DNA of 64,000 nucleotides, from NCBI GenBank assembly GCA_023421245.1, contig JAEZTV010000031.1, positions 18,491 through 82,490 on the forward strand, written 5' to 3'. Both the position numbers and the translations under genes were made by a program. This DNA comes from Bacillota bacterium (GTDB lineage Bacteria > Bacillota > Clostridia > Oscillospirales > Ruminococcaceae). Of this stretch, positions 8,771 through 17,731 are shown piece by piece. The notes below the pieces were generated by a model. That model did not search any database. It worked only from the letters and a program-made list of their open reading frames with translations, and was not told the origin of the DNA. Positions within the stretch are counted from its first letter, which is position 1, and every line of letters begins with the position of its first letter.

Positions 8771-9259
8771 ATGCCTATTTCCAACACTGACATCAAGGCG
8801 TTAACCGATGGACTTGCGGCCATGCTGCTTGCAATGCGCGAATATCAGCAGCTAACCGTTTCGCTGCTCAACTGTGAGATCGACGAGGCCGACAACTACT
8901 TAAAGGCTCGCCAGCAGCTAATAAAAGACATCAATGAAAAAGAAGCGGCAATACACGATGTGCTGTACCACAGCTCCGGTGCCCAGAACAGCGACAACTT
9001 TGGCAGTGCGCTCAAGAAGCTTTCCATGCTTTCGAATGCAGCCGACCTCAGTGAAACTATCGCGACCGCAAATCAACTGCTCGAGCTGTTTCGTGATGTC
9101 AACGTAATCGATGCAAAGTTGATTGCAAACATTGAGAGACAACGTGAAGAGATGGTTGAGGAGCTTAAGACTGTCACCGACCGACGCCGTGTAGCACATT
9201 CGCCCTATCTGGACTCCAAAGCGCAGCCCATCGGCAGCGCGTACGACAAAAAGAAATAG
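8771..9259 (+). CDS. FlgN/FliT-like flagellar export chaperone
   Basis: A 162-residue, nearly all-helical protein without signal or membrane segments. It has an N-terminal AMLLAMREYQQLTVSLLNCEIDEAD helix pair typical of FlgN/FliT-type chaperones and a polar C-terminal tail. Such proteins escort hook-associated proteins (FlgK, FlgL or FliD). Position directly after fliD-fliS supports this role, but the sequence family is too diverged for a firm name. ATG 8771 is preferred over ATG 8765 because GGGGGAAA (8757-8764) is then well spaced. Confidence 0.65.
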   Translation: MPISNTDIKALTDGLAAMLLAMREYQQLTVSLLNCEIDEADNYLKARQQLIKDINEKEAAIHDVLYHSSGAQNSDNFGSALKKLSMLSNAADLSETIATANQLLELFRDVNVIDAKLIANIERQREEMVEELKTVTDRRRVAHSPYLDSKAQPIGSAYDKKK

Positions 9260-9270
9260 AATACCAATAG

Positions 9271-9311
9271 AAAAACGTGTACAGCATTTTACAGATGCTG
9301 TACACGTTTTG
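9271..9311. terminator. Bidirectional terminator between the flagellar block and metK
   Basis: Perfect 13-base arms (9275-9287 and 9295-9307) are flanked by an A run on the left and a T run on the right, so it can stop transcription from both convergent units. Confidence 0.88.
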
Positions 9312-9323
9312 TCATACCTGGTA

Positions 9324-10505
9324 TTACAGGCCAAGAAGCTCGCGCAAAGCGTCGGCTTTATCGGTTTTCTCCCATGAAACATCCAACTCCTCACGTCCCA
9401 TATGACCATAGGCGGCAAGCTGGCGATAGATAGGCCTACGCAGGTCAAGTTGCTCAATAATCGCGGCAGGCCGCAGGTCAAACAACTTGTTTACCGCATC
9501 CGCAAGCACATCATCCGCAACAGTGCCGGTACCGAAGGTATCCACCATAACCGAGACAGGGCGCGCGACGCCGATGGCATACGCAAGCTGTACCTCACAG
9601 CGCTTGGCAAGGCCTGCTGCGACAATGTTTTTTGCCACATAGCGTGCCGCGTACGCGGCGGAGCGGTCCACCTTGGTCGGGTCCTTGCCCGAAAAGGCGC
9701 CGCCGCCATGGCGGGACAGCCCGCCGTAGGTATCCACAATAATCTTGCGTCCGGTCAGTCCGCTGTCACCCTGCGGTCCGCCAACCACAAACCGTCCGGT
9801 CGGGTTTACATAATATTTGGTATTCTCATCCAACAGTGCCGGATTGATAATCGGGCGGATGACATGTTCAATCACATCAGCCCGTATCTGCGCAAGCTCT
9901 GCCTCGGGGGCATGCTGCGTAGAGACCACCACGGTATCCACGCGAACCGGTATGCCGTTTTCATACTCTACCGTTACCTGCGTTTTGCCGTCGGGGCGCA
10001 GATAAGGTAAGGTGCTGTCCTTGCGCACCTGAGAAAGGCGTTTTGCAAGGGCATGTGCAAGAGAGATGGGCATTGGCATAAGCTCCTTGGTTTCGTCACA
10101 CGCGTAGCCAAACATCATGCCCTGGTCGCCCGCGCCGGTGTCGTTTGCATCGGCGCCGCTGTCACGGATTTCTAAGGCGCGGTTTACGCCCATGGCGATG
10201 TCAGGGGACTGCTCGTCAATTGAGGTAAGCACTGCGCAGGTGGTTGCGTCAAAACCGATTTTTGCACGGTCATAGCCGATCTCCTGTATCACAGAACGCG
10301 TAAGCTTTGGAATATCCACATAGCAGTTGCAGGTAATCTCACCCATCAGCAGTACCATGCCGGTGGTTACCGCGGTTTCGCACGCCACCCGTGCAAGAGG
10401 GTCCTGCGCTAAAATTGCATCTAAAACAGCATCTGAAATCTGGTCACAAACCTTGTCGGGATGCCCCTCGGTGACTGATTCTGAAGTAAAAAGCATTCTG
10501 GACAT
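9324..10505 (-). CDS. metK: S-adenosylmethionine synthetase
   Basis: A 393-residue enzyme that makes S-adenosylmethionine from methionine and ATP. Signatures include SVTEGHPDKVCDQISDAVLD at the N-terminus, GAGDQGMMFGYACDET (ATP/methionine site) and GGGAFSGKDPTKVDRSAAY in the C-terminal part. Length is normal for the family. The frame is open to a TTG at 10511, but ATG 10505 is correctly spaced from GGAGG (10519-10515). Expression is controlled by a SAM-I riboswitch in the 270-base leader, a feedback arrangement common in Firmicutes. Confidence 0.97.
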   Translation of the reverse strand: MSRMLFTSESVTEGHPDKVCDQISDAVLDAILAQDPLARVACETAVTTGMVLLMGEITCNCYVDIPKLTRSVIQEIGYDRAKIGFDATTCAVLTSIDEQSPDIAMGVNRALEIRDSGADANDTGAGDQGMMFGYACDETKELMPMPISLAHALAKRLSQVRKDSTLPYLRPDGKTQVTVEYENGIPVRVDTVVVSTQHAPEAELAQIRADVIEHVIRPIINPALLDENTKYYVNPTGRFVVGGPQGDSGLTGRKIIVDTYGGLSRHGGGAFSGKDPTKVDRSAAYAARYVAKNIVAAGLAKRCEVQLAYAIGVARPVSVMVDTFGTGTVADDVLADAVNKLFDLRPAAIIEQLDLRRPIYRQLAAYGHMGREELDVSWEKTDKADALRELLGL

Positions 10506-10576
10506 ATTCAAAAACCTCCATTGTATATTTATTGCCTATGATAAATTGCGGTAAAGTGGGGGACGGGAGCAAAACA

Positions 10577-10606
10577 AACAAAAAGCCCCAACCGATTGGC
10601 TGAGGC
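10577..10606 (-). terminator. Attenuator terminator of the metK SAM-I riboswitch
   Basis: On the minus strand a nine-base stem with G-T pairs (arms 10606-10598 and 10593-10585) is followed by TTTTTG. It is the expected off-state terminator of the riboswitch. Confidence 0.8.
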
Positions 10607-10623
10607 AGAATGTACGGCGCGGC

Positions 10624-10712
10624 CTCATCTCTCGTTTCACGCTGGAATTGGCACCTTACAACTGCAGGTTGCCGGGCTTCGCAGGGCCAGTCCCTCCACC
10701 ACTCTTGATAAG
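10624..10712 (-). ncRNA. SAM-I (S-box) riboswitch aptamer upstream of metK
   Basis: Read on the minus strand, the region starts CTTATCAAGAG, continues with GGTGGAGGGACTGGCCC, then GAAGCCCGGCAACC and AAGGTGCCAATTCC, and closes with GAGAGATGAG. These are the conserved S-box elements in correct order and spacing, including the P1 pairing of CTTATC...GAGATGAG. It is followed by a terminator and metK, so SAM should repress by premature termination. Confidence 0.95.
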
Positions 10713-10734
10713 GAGATATTCAGTTGTTAACTTT

Positions 10735-10764
10735 ATTATAGTATCCTTGCGCAATACTTGTCAA
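10735..10764 (-). promoter_or_regulatory. Sigma-A promoter of the metK riboswitch transcript
   Basis: On the minus strand, TTGACA (10764-10759) and TATAAT (10740-10735) are 18 bases apart, just upstream of the SAM-I aptamer. Confidence 0.8.
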
Positions 10765-10775
10765 TAGGCAATATA

Positions 10776-11369
10776 CTAAATGGGTATACTTGCGCGGATG
10801 AGATGTGCAAGCTTTTTGTAGCTGAGCATAGTCACCACCGAAATAATAAGACATTTCACTAAGTTAAAGGGCACAACGCCTAAAAGGATGTACATGCTAA
10901 TGCTGTTTATCGCAGGGTTTACCGCGGCGCATGCGGCTATAATCGCCTCGATAGGCATAATCTTGGAATAGAACGGGATGATTAAGTAGTAGTTTGCAAA
11001 GCACGCTGCAGTAACGGATACCAAGCTGCCGCCAAGGCATGCAAGCATCGCGCCCTTTTTGGTCTTGATGCGCAGATAGATATAATGCGCGGTTACGGCA
11101 AAGGCGGAGAGCACCAAAAAGTCAGCCAGCTCCCCCACGCCCCCGGTCTGGGTTGAAAGCAGATGCACAAAATCCTTTATCAGGGTAATCGCAACCGCCT
11201 GAACGGGGCCCAGCATAAATGCCGCAAGCAAAACGGGTATGGCGCTAAGGTCTACCTTCAGAAAAGGGGGCATAAAGGGCAGCGGGAATTCAAAGTACAT
11301 CAGTACGGCAGAGATAGCGGAAAACATTGCAACATAGGTAAGCTGTCTGGTTTTACTGTTGGTACGCAT
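10776..11369 (-). CDS. ribU: Riboflavin ECF transporter S component RibU
   Basis: A 197-residue membrane protein with about six hydrophobic segments that binds riboflavin for an energy-coupling-factor transporter. The N-terminal MRTNSKTRQLTYVAMFSAIS and FPLPFMPPFLKVDLSAIP segments are typical of RibU. The ECF A and T components are not nearby and are presumably shared. The frame is open much further upstream, through the riboswitch. ATG 11369 is the true start because GGAGGAAACC (minus strand, 11383-11374) precedes it and homology begins there. The FMN riboswitch upstream confirms the substrate. Confidence 0.93.
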   Translation of the reverse strand: MRTNSKTRQLTYVAMFSAISAVLMYFEFPLPFMPPFLKVDLSAIPVLLAAFMLGPVQAVAITLIKDFVHLLSTQTGGVGELADFLVLSAFAVTAHYIYLRIKTKKGAMLACLGGSLVSVTAACFANYYLIIPFYSKIMPIEAIIAACAAVNPAINSISMYILLGVVPFNLVKCLIISVVTMLSYKKLAHLIRASIPI

Positions 11370-11445
11370 AAAGGTTTCCTCCAAATCAGTTATTTCTGTT
11401 CTCGGCGACACGGGGTCATAGCGATGCGCCAAAACAAAAATCCAT

Positions 11446-11478
11446 ACAAAAAGCCCCTGAACAGAAAGGTTCAGGGGC
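11446..11478 (-). terminator. Attenuator terminator of the ribU FMN riboswitch
   Basis: Perfect ten-base arms (11478-11469 and 11462-11453 on the minus strand) around a six-base loop are followed by TTTTTG. Confidence 0.88.
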
Positions 11479-11512
11479 AAAACATACATATCAAAAGATA
11501 CGGTATGGTTTT

Positions 11513-11648
11513 TGTTTCTTTCATCCGGACTGTAACCGTCGGTTTCGGAATCTAACCGATATCGGCGGAAAACGCTTCCCGCTCGCGGACTCGTGGCTGT
11601 TTGCCCTTTACCGCCGGTGAGGACTTGCACCTCGCCCTGAAACAGATT
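11513..11648 (-). ncRNA. FMN riboswitch (RFN element) upstream of ribU
   Basis: On the minus strand the conserved RFN elements appear in order: TTCAGGGCGAGGTGCAAGTC, then ACCGGCGGTAAAGG, CCGCGAGCGGG, ACCGACGGTTACAGTCCGGA and TGAAAGAAAC at the end. A terminator and ribU follow, so FMN should shut off transcription. Confidence 0.95.
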
Positions 11649-11656
11649 ATACCATC

Positions 11657-11685
11657 ATTATAATACGGCGAAAATTGGGTGTCAA
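11657..11685 (-). promoter_or_regulatory. Sigma-A promoter of the ribU riboswitch transcript
   Basis: TTGACA (11685-11680) and TATAAT (11662-11657) on the minus strand are 17 bases apart, a consensus sigma-A promoter. Beyond it, up to the gene starting at 11846, I see only that gene's ribosome site. Confidence 0.87.
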
Positions 11686-11845
11686 GAGCAAAACAATCAC
11701 AACAATGAAATGCTGTCATACAATAAATTAGAAGAAATCGATAATAAAGCATTTTTTGTACGGATTACAACATTTCGCAGCGACTAAACCGTCAATTGGC
11801 TGTTTTGTATCACAGGCATTGCCAACGTTCAGCAAGGAGGCTATT

Positions 11846-12202
11846 ATGACACAGTCCGCAGTTATGATAATATTATCAGCCCTTTCGGTATTTGGTATGA
11901 TCTTTATCCTTGAGATTTGCGTACGCTTACTTCTTTTTAAAAAAGATGTAGGAACCACAATAAAGATTATACGTAGGCAAGCAAGCGAGCTGGAATATGC
12001 GGTGCGCGCATCCCAAAACATGCTCGAATGTGCCCTGCAGCCGCGCGAGACCATCCTGCTTGTTGTATGCGAGGATGAAGATGCCGAAGCACAGGAGATT
12101 ATTCTGAGATTAAACGAGGAGTACAGCAACATTTTTATGTGCAGTGAAGAGCGTCTGCCGCAGGAGATTATGCGCCTTGCAGGTTTACAAATGCACAGCT
12201 AA
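11846..12202 (+). CDS. Small membrane-anchored protein of unknown function
   Basis: A 118-residue protein with one N-terminal membrane segment (about residues 4-26) followed by a basic KKD stretch and a cytosolic acidic domain. The latter contains ILLVVCEDEDAEAQEIILRL, which resembles a small alpha/beta fold. I do not recognise the family. The frame is open from 11756, but ATG 11846 has a perfect AAGGAGG site six bases upstream. It precedes recD2 by 39 bases and may be in its operon. Confidence 0.7.
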   Translation: MTQSAVMIILSALSVFGMIFILEICVRLLLFKKDVGTTIKIIRRQASELEYAVRASQNMLECALQPRETILLVVCEDEDAEAQEIILRLNEEYSNIFMCSEERLPQEIMRLAGLQMHS

Positions 12203-12241
12203 GGGATATACTTAGTAAGAATAAAGACGTTGGAGGAACTA

Positions 12242-14449
12242 ATGCACAACGAGGAGTTTGCTGTACTGGAGGGGACAATCGAAACCATTGTGTTTCGCAA
12301 TGAGGATACAGGCTTTACGGTGCTGGAACTTGACAGCGGCGATGAGCTTGTCACAGCGGTGGGGGAGTTTGCTGAGGTAAACGAGGGCGAAGAGGTTAAG
12401 CTGATGGGTAACTTCACCACCCACGCTACGCACGGCTCGCAGTTTCGCGCCGTTACCTGTGAGGTGCGCTTGCCCGCTACGGCGGCCGCGGTGCTCAAGT
12501 ACCTTTCTTCCGGTGCCATTAAGGGCGTAGGCCCTAAAACCGCACAGCGAATTGTCGAAGCGTTGGGCGACAAAGCACTTGAGATTATTGAACAAAAGCC
12601 TGAGATACTGCAAGAAGTCAGCGGTATCTCAAAGGCGCGCGCAAAGCAGATAGAAAACGGCTTTAAAAAGGTATTCGGCATCCGCACCGTTATGGCGTAT
12701 CTGAAGGGATACAACGTACCGCCATTATGTTGTGTGCAGGCATGGAAGCTGTACGGCCCCGCTACGGTGGATATTGTCAGCGCTAATCCATTTGTGCTGT
12801 GCACGCCGGAAATTGGGCTTGATTTTGCACAGGCCGATGAGATAGCAAAACAGATGGGGGATTTCGTCCAGTCGCCGGAGCGAGTTGTAGCAGGGGTTTT
12901 GCATACCCTTGAGCGCTCCTGTAAAAACGGGCATACCTGTCTGCCGTATTACACACTGCTGGAACGTGCCCAGACGCTGCTGGATGTTGCAACCGATGAT
13001 ATCGAGGATGTGATTTACGATCAATCCCAGCAGCAGAGGCTGGTGTGTGAAGAGGTAGGAGACAAGCAGTACGTCTATCTGCCCGAATACGCCTATGCCG
13101 AACGATTTATTGCAAGCCGTTTATCACTCATTCTCGGTGCCTACCCCGATACAAAACAGGATTGGTCCAAAGAGATCGGAGCGCTTGAGCAGGAGACGGG
13201 TATCGAATATGAGCATTTGCAGAAAAAAGCGATTTCCATGGCGCTTAGCAACGGCATCATGGTGCTGACAGGGGGCCCCGGTACCGGAAAAACCACCACC
13301 ATTAAGGGCATTATTGAGCTTTACCGCAAGTCGGGCGATAAGGTTGCGCTTGCGGCGCCTACGGGGCGCGCTGCCAAGCGGATGAGCGAGCTTTCGGGCA
13401 GCGAGGCAAAGACCATTCACCGCCTGCTTGAGGTAGAGTATACTAAAGGGGAACGGACATCCTTTCGCCGAAACGCGCGCAACCCGCTCGATTGTGACGT
13501 GCTGATTGTGGACGAGTTCTCTATGGTAGACACGCTGTTATTTGAATCGCTGCTCACGGCCACAAAGCTTTCCTGCCGCATTGTGCTGGTTGGCGACGCC
13601 GACCAGCTGCCTTCGGTGGGGGCGGGCAACATTCTGCAGGATTTGCTCGACAGCGATTGTGTACCCACAGTAACACTTACCGAAATCTTTCGTCAGGCGG
13701 CGCAAAGCCTTATTGTTACCAGTGCGCATGATATCATTCGCGGCGAGCTCCCCTCCATTGATGTCAAGGACAACGACTTCTTCTTTCTGCAGTGCAGCGC
13801 CTCACAGGAAGCGGACCTGCTCGTGTCCCTTTGCAAGGTGCGTCTGCCAAAAGCGTACCGATACTCTCCGTTGTGGGATATTCAAGTGCTCTGCCCAAGC
13901 CGTATCGGCGAGCTTGGCACCGGTGCGCTCAATACCCGCCTGCAGCAGGCGCTTAACCCCAAAGCAACAGGCAAGCCGGAGGTGAAGGCCGGCTTTGTGC
14001 TGTTTCGTGAGGGGGATAAGGTTATGCAGGTGCGTAATAACTACGATATCCTGTGGACGCGTGATGACGGAGAGAACGGCGCAGGTGTATTCAACGGAGA
14101 CATCGGCATCATCGAGCGCATCGACCGTGCGGCACAGCTTGCGACAATCCGCTACGATGACCGTGTGGCGGAGTATGTATTCGAACAGCTTACCGAGCTT
14201 GAGCTTGCCTATGCGATCACGGTGCACAAAAGTCAGGGCAGCGAGTATGAGGCGGTTATCATCCCCCTTGCAAAGCCCGGGCCCAATCTTTATTACCGGA
14301 ATCTTTTGTATACAGCGGTTACACGCGCAAAACGCCTGCTTATTCTGTTAGGCAACCCCGAGGCGCTTGCCTATATGGTGGATAACAACAAAAAGACATG
14401 GCGGTACTCAAATCTGTGCCGGTACATTATTGACGAGGTACTGGGCTAG
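12242..14449 (+). CDS. recD2: RecD2-type ATP-dependent 5'-3' DNA helicase
   Basis: A 735-residue superfamily 1B helicase of the RecBC-independent RecD2 type, involved in replication-fork and mismatch-related repair in Firmicutes. It has the long N-terminal region with an OB-like start and helix-hairpin-helix repeats (AIKGVGPKTAQRIVE, VSGISKARAKQIE) that separates RecD2 from RecD. Walker A is GGPGTGKTTT (about residues 344-353), Walker B is VLIVDEFSMVD, and the C-terminal motif VI region has YAITVHKSQGSEYE. ATG 12242 follows GGAGG (12232-12236). comFC starts 17 bases after the stop. Confidence 0.95.
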   Translation: MHNEEFAVLEGTIETIVFRNEDTGFTVLELDSGDELVTAVGEFAEVNEGEEVKLMGNFTTHATHGSQFRAVTCEVRLPATAAAVLKYLSSGAIKGVGPKTAQRIVEALGDKALEIIEQKPEILQEVSGISKARAKQIENGFKKVFGIRTVMAYLKGYNVPPLCCVQAWKLYGPATVDIVSANPFVLCTPEIGLDFAQADEIAKQMGDFVQSPERVVAGVLHTLERSCKNGHTCLPYYTLLERAQTLLDVATDDIEDVIYDQSQQQRLVCEEVGDKQYVYLPEYAYAERFIASRLSLILGAYPDTKQDWSKEIGALEQETGIEYEHLQKKAISMALSNGIMVLTGGPGTGKTTTIKGIIELYRKSGDKVALAAPTGRAAKRMSELSGSEAKTIHRLLEVEYTKGERTSFRRNARNPLDCDVLIVDEFSMVDTLLFESLLTATKLSCRIVLVGDADQLPSVGAGNILQDLLDSDCVPTVTLTEIFRQAAQSLIVTSAHDIIRGELPSIDVKDNDFFFLQCSASQEADLLVSLCKVRLPKAYRYSPLWDIQVLCPSRIGELGTGALNTRLQQALNPKATGKPEVKAGFVLFREGDKVMQVRNNYDILWTRDDGENGAGVFNGDIGIIERIDRAAQLATIRYDDRVAEYVFEQLTELELAYAITVHKSQGSEYEAVIIPLAKPGPNLYYRNLLYTAVTRAKRLLILLGNPEALAYMVDNNKKTWRYSNLCRYIIDEVLG

Positions 14450-14465
14450 TATCGGAGTGGATGCA

Positions 14466-15167
14466 ATGAAGATGTGGGAGATGCTGCAAAACTTTGTGTT
14501 CCCCAGTATATGCTGCTTTTGCGGCGAGCTTACCGGATACGACCGTGCGGTCTGTCCGGATTGCAGTCGTTCGGTCAAACCCATTTCGGGCATCACCTGT
14601 GCGGTATGCGGCATGGAGCAGCCATTTTGCCGCTGTACCGGCACACCGTCTGAATACGAACGGTGCGTTGCCTCGTTTTATTATGAGGATCGGCCAAAGC
14701 AAGGAATATTGCTGCTCAAATACGGTGAAGCGCCGTACCTTGCGCGGTATCTATGCGCGTACATGGCGAAACAGGTAATAGCGCGGTACCACGGTGTGTG
14801 CATCGACATGGTTGCCGCAGTGCCGATGCACCGATTAAAACGTCGTAAGCGGGGGTATAATCAGGCAGAGGTTCTTGCGTGCGCACTTGCGAAACGACTG
14901 AGAGTGACATACCGCGGCAAATTACTGACACAGATACGCGAAAGCCGTGCGCAGCACCTGCAGCATCGTCGCGAACGGGCACAAAATGTTGCGGATATCT
15001 ACCGTTTGGCAAACAATCCACACATAAAAGGAAAGACCGTTTTATTGGTCGATGATATTGTAACAACCGGCGCAACCCTGCGGGAGTGTGCGGGGGTTTT
15101 AAAGGCGGGCGGCGCCAAAGCGGTATATTGCGTCGCTTTTTGTGTGACAAAGCCGATAAACGCTTGA
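14466..15167 (+). CDS. comFC: ComF family phosphoribosyltransferase-like protein
   Basis: A 233-residue protein of the ComFC type, linked to DNA uptake in competent Firmicutes and possibly to processing of incoming single strands. The N-terminus carries a zinc-ribbon-like set of cysteines (CCFCGEL, CPDC, CAVC and CRC). The C-terminal PRTase fold has the PRPP loop VLLVDDIVTTGAT at about residues 191-203. The upstream frame is open, and ATG 14466 is chosen from the GGAG at 14455-14458. It lies directly after recD2, so DNA-handling genes are grouped. Confidence 0.92.
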   Translation: MKMWEMLQNFVFPSICCFCGELTGYDRAVCPDCSRSVKPISGITCAVCGMEQPFCRCTGTPSEYERCVASFYYEDRPKQGILLLKYGEAPYLARYLCAYMAKQVIARYHGVCIDMVAAVPMHRLKRRKRGYNQAEVLACALAKRLRVTYRGKLLTQIRESRAQHLQHRRERAQNVADIYRLANNPHIKGKTVLLVDDIVTTGATLRECAGVLKAGGAKAVYCVAFCVTKPINA

Positions 15168-15299
15168 ATTTATTCTGGTTTATTTGTATAATTAAAGCTA
15201 AAGCTATTTTGGAATGTAATTCTTAACCTGACATTTAATTGCACGGGTATCCCGTGTTTCGCCGTGTGCTGCGCGTACGGACAGAAAGGAAAGAGTACT

Positions 15300-16319
15300 A
15301 TGGGAAAAAGAGATATTGGAATCGACCTCGGTACCGCTACTGTCATTGTCTATATTGTCGGTAAGGGTGTTGTGTTATACGAGCCGTCTATTGTGGCGGT
15401 AGAAACTCTTTCGGGCAGAATTGTCAGTGTAGGTGAGGAAGCCTTTAAGCTGCTTGGCAGAACCCCAGATAGTATTCGTGCTGTCCGGCCGCTTCAGGAT
15501 GGTGTTATCTCCGATTATGTTCTTACCGAGCAAATGATTAAGCATTTTCTTAAACGTGCGTGCGGCAACATGATATTCAAGCCCCGTGTTGCGTTCTGTG
15601 TGCCCTCCGGTATTACCGATGTGGAGTCGCGCGCTGTGATTGAAGCGGCCATTACTGCGGGTGCGCGTAAGGTGTATCTTATTGAGGAGCCTGTTGCTGC
15701 CGCAATCGGTGCGGGAATTGATATCTCTCGTCCCAACGGCTGTATGATTCTTGATATCGGGGGCGGTACAACCGATATTGCGGTAATCTCACTCAACGGT
15801 ATTGTATGTAAATCGTCACTTAAAACAGCGGGCAACAAGTTCGATGCCGCGCTTATAAAATATATCCGCAACAAATACAGCGTGCTCATCGGTGAAAAGA
15901 CGGCAGAACGTCTCAAACAGGAGATCGCTTGTGTGTGGGAACCCAACCCTAATGATACTATGGAGATTAAGGGGCGAAACCTCATAACAGGCTTGCCGCA
16001 GAAGATCACCATCTCGGCGGTAGAAACCAAAGAGGCGTTGGATGAGCCGATTTCAGTGATTGTGCAGGCAATCCAATCGGTGGTAGAGCGCACCCCACCC
16101 GAACTCGTAGCGGATGTTTCCGAATCAGGGCTTATGCTAACCGGTGGCGGCTCGATGCTGCGCGGTTTATCGCAGTATATTACCGCTGAGCTTCGCATGA
16201 AGACCCGTGTAGCGGAAAATCCAACCAACTGCGTTGCTGTCGGCACCGGACGCGCGTTTGAGTATATCGATATCCTGCAAGACGGCTTCTTTAACCCGTC
16301 CACCTATAAGTATCAATGA
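15300..16319 (+). CDS. mreB: MreB/Mbl-family actin-like cell-shape protein
   Basis: A 339-residue bacterial actin that forms membrane-associated filaments guiding lateral wall synthesis. The nucleotide-binding motifs are IGIDLGTATVIVY (phosphate 1), CMILDIGGGTTDIAVISL (phosphate 2) and LMLTGGGSML (adenosine), with the MreB-typical VPSGITDVESRAV. mreC and mreD are not adjacent, so this may be a second copy (Mbl-like) rather than the canonical mreBCD gene. ATG 15300 follows AGAAAGGAAAG. A terminator follows the gene. Confidence 0.92.
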   Translation: MGKRDIGIDLGTATVIVYIVGKGVVLYEPSIVAVETLSGRIVSVGEEAFKLLGRTPDSIRAVRPLQDGVISDYVLTEQMIKHFLKRACGNMIFKPRVAFCVPSGITDVESRAVIEAAITAGARKVYLIEEPVAAAIGAGIDISRPNGCMILDIGGGTTDIAVISLNGIVCKSSLKTAGNKFDAALIKYIRNKYSVLIGEKTAERLKQEIACVWEPNPNDTMEIKGRNLITGLPQKITISAVETKEALDEPISVIVQAIQSVVERTPPELVADVSESGLMLTGGGSMLRGLSQYITAELRMKTRVAENPTNCVAVGTGRAFEYIDILQDGFFNPSTYKYQ

Positions 16320-16326
16320 GAACAAA

Positions 16327-16358
16327 TAAAAGCGGGAGGGCTGTGCTCTCTCGCTTTT
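16327..16358 (+). terminator. Terminator after mreB
   Basis: Arms 16328-16339 and 16346-16357 pair over about 11 positions including G-T pairs and end in CTTTTGCTTT. Confidence 0.65.
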
Positions 16359-16418
16359 GCTTTGCAGGAAAAGCTGATATTCGTAAAAAGCTGGATTGCA
16401 GAAGGGATTTGATCTACG

Positions 16419-17615
16419 ATGAACCGATGCGTTAATGTGGTGGGATTGCTTTTATCGGCGGGTATTTTTCTGTTATGCTGTGGCTGCACACAACAATTAC
16501 AGCCGCTTGCCGAACCGTCTGATGGCGCATTATCTGGCGCGCAAAATACCCCCGCGTCCTCGGATACGGCATCAACCCTTCCGCCGCTACCCGAGGAGGA
16601 CGCAATCCGTAGGGTGGACGAGATTTCTGTGCGATTTATTGAGCATCTTGTTAAGGGTACCGAAGAAGTGTTTGCTGTCGATAACGGCTATGTTTTGGAG
16701 CAGAGCGGCCAAACGGTAAACGTGCGCAAGCTTGCGGAATTTGTGCAGGCGCTGGATGAACAAGAAACAGCAGAGCTTGTTGTGCTGAAGTATGGCGGTG
16801 TATATCAGCGGTATGATGTGTATCTGCTGCAAGCAACCATGGGGGACGACTGTACCGTTACAATTACAACATCCTCAAATCCACCCACCCAAACCCTTGC
16901 GCTTAGCAGATATGAACAGACCGAGAATGAGTATGTGTTCTATGTAGCAACTGAGCCGCTTTACATCGGCAAGAACGGCTCAAGTGGCTACACCGGCTTG
17001 TGTGACCATGAAAACTGGGAGCATGCCATAGATACTTCTCTGATAGCGCTCGTTGGTGAGCACCGTTATCTTCAGTGGCTGAAGCAGGCGGCGCAAAACA
17101 GCTTAGACTATCGCAGATGTGAGGCAGACATCCTCTCTTTTCTCAAAGCGTTCCGGATTGACTACGACACCTTTGTTCAGACAATCGGAAGCAATGCCCC
17201 AGGCTATGATTTGGACCGGATCAGACGCAAGGCGTACCCCGATTATCTCAAGATAGCGACACAAGAAACCTCCCTCGCCGAGATTGGAACGCTCTGCTTT
17301 GCGGAATATATGCGTAAGCAGATGTCAAACAAGGCGGAGGATGGCACACAGGTGCTTTCGTATAAGCTTAAGAACATCGAGCTGTTTGCGGGGGATATCG
17401 AAGAATTCGCGGTTCGCGTCGAATATGACTACACGTTTTCGGGGGCCGATAAGGGGATGTCGGTTCATGCTGCCGGCAACGGAGAGTATAATGGTAAAGA
17501 CACGATTACAGGCGCATACCGTGAGCTGCGCATAAAACGAGTGGATAAAGACAGCTATGCAGTTTTAGGTGTTGGCACCGGCGGGTATGGCATGTGGCTT
17601 GCACCTATAGACTAA
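16419..17615 (+). CDS. Putative lipoprotein of unknown function
   Basis: A 398-residue protein with a lipoprotein signal peptide: the hydrophobic stretch VVGLLLSAGIFLLCC ends in a lipobox with the acceptor cysteine at about residue 23 (CCGC). A Pro/Ser/Thr-rich linker (about 30-58) is followed by a folded domain. No catalytic motif is recognised. It is probably anchored outside the membrane. It stands between mreB and convergent purL with terminators on both sides, so it is likely a single-gene unit. Confidence 0.72.
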   Translation: MNRCVNVVGLLLSAGIFLLCCGCTQQLQPLAEPSDGALSGAQNTPASSDTASTLPPLPEEDAIRRVDEISVRFIEHLVKGTEEVFAVDNGYVLEQSGQTVNVRKLAEFVQALDEQETAELVVLKYGGVYQRYDVYLLQATMGDDCTVTITTSSNPPTQTLALSRYEQTENEYVFYVATEPLYIGKNGSSGYTGLCDHENWEHAIDTSLIALVGEHRYLQWLKQAAQNSLDYRRCEADILSFLKAFRIDYDTFVQTIGSNAPGYDLDRIRRKAYPDYLKIATQETSLAEIGTLCFAEYMRKQMSNKAEDGTQVLSYKLKNIELFAGDIEEFAVRVEYDYTFSGADKGMSVHAAGNGEYNGKDTITGAYRELRIKRVDKDSYAVLGVGTGGYGMWLAPID

Positions 17616-17639
17616 GCGTACTGTATAAATCACATAAAA

Positions 17640-17679
17640 GGGCCGTCCGCATCACAGCCTGTTGATGCAGACGGCCCTT
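17640..17679. terminator. Bidirectional terminator between the lipoprotein gene and purL
   Basis: Arms 17640-17653 and 17664-17677 pair at 13 of 14 positions, with AAAA on the left and TTAT on the right. Confidence 0.75.
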
Positions 17680-17731
17680 ATCATATGAACCGGTGTTTGC
17701 AGAGGGAAGCACCGGCTCAGCAAGCTGTTAT

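Noticed and set aside
11371..11630. Upstream extension of ribU
   Set aside because: The frame is open through the FMN riboswitch and its terminator, but homology and the ribosome site begin at 11369.
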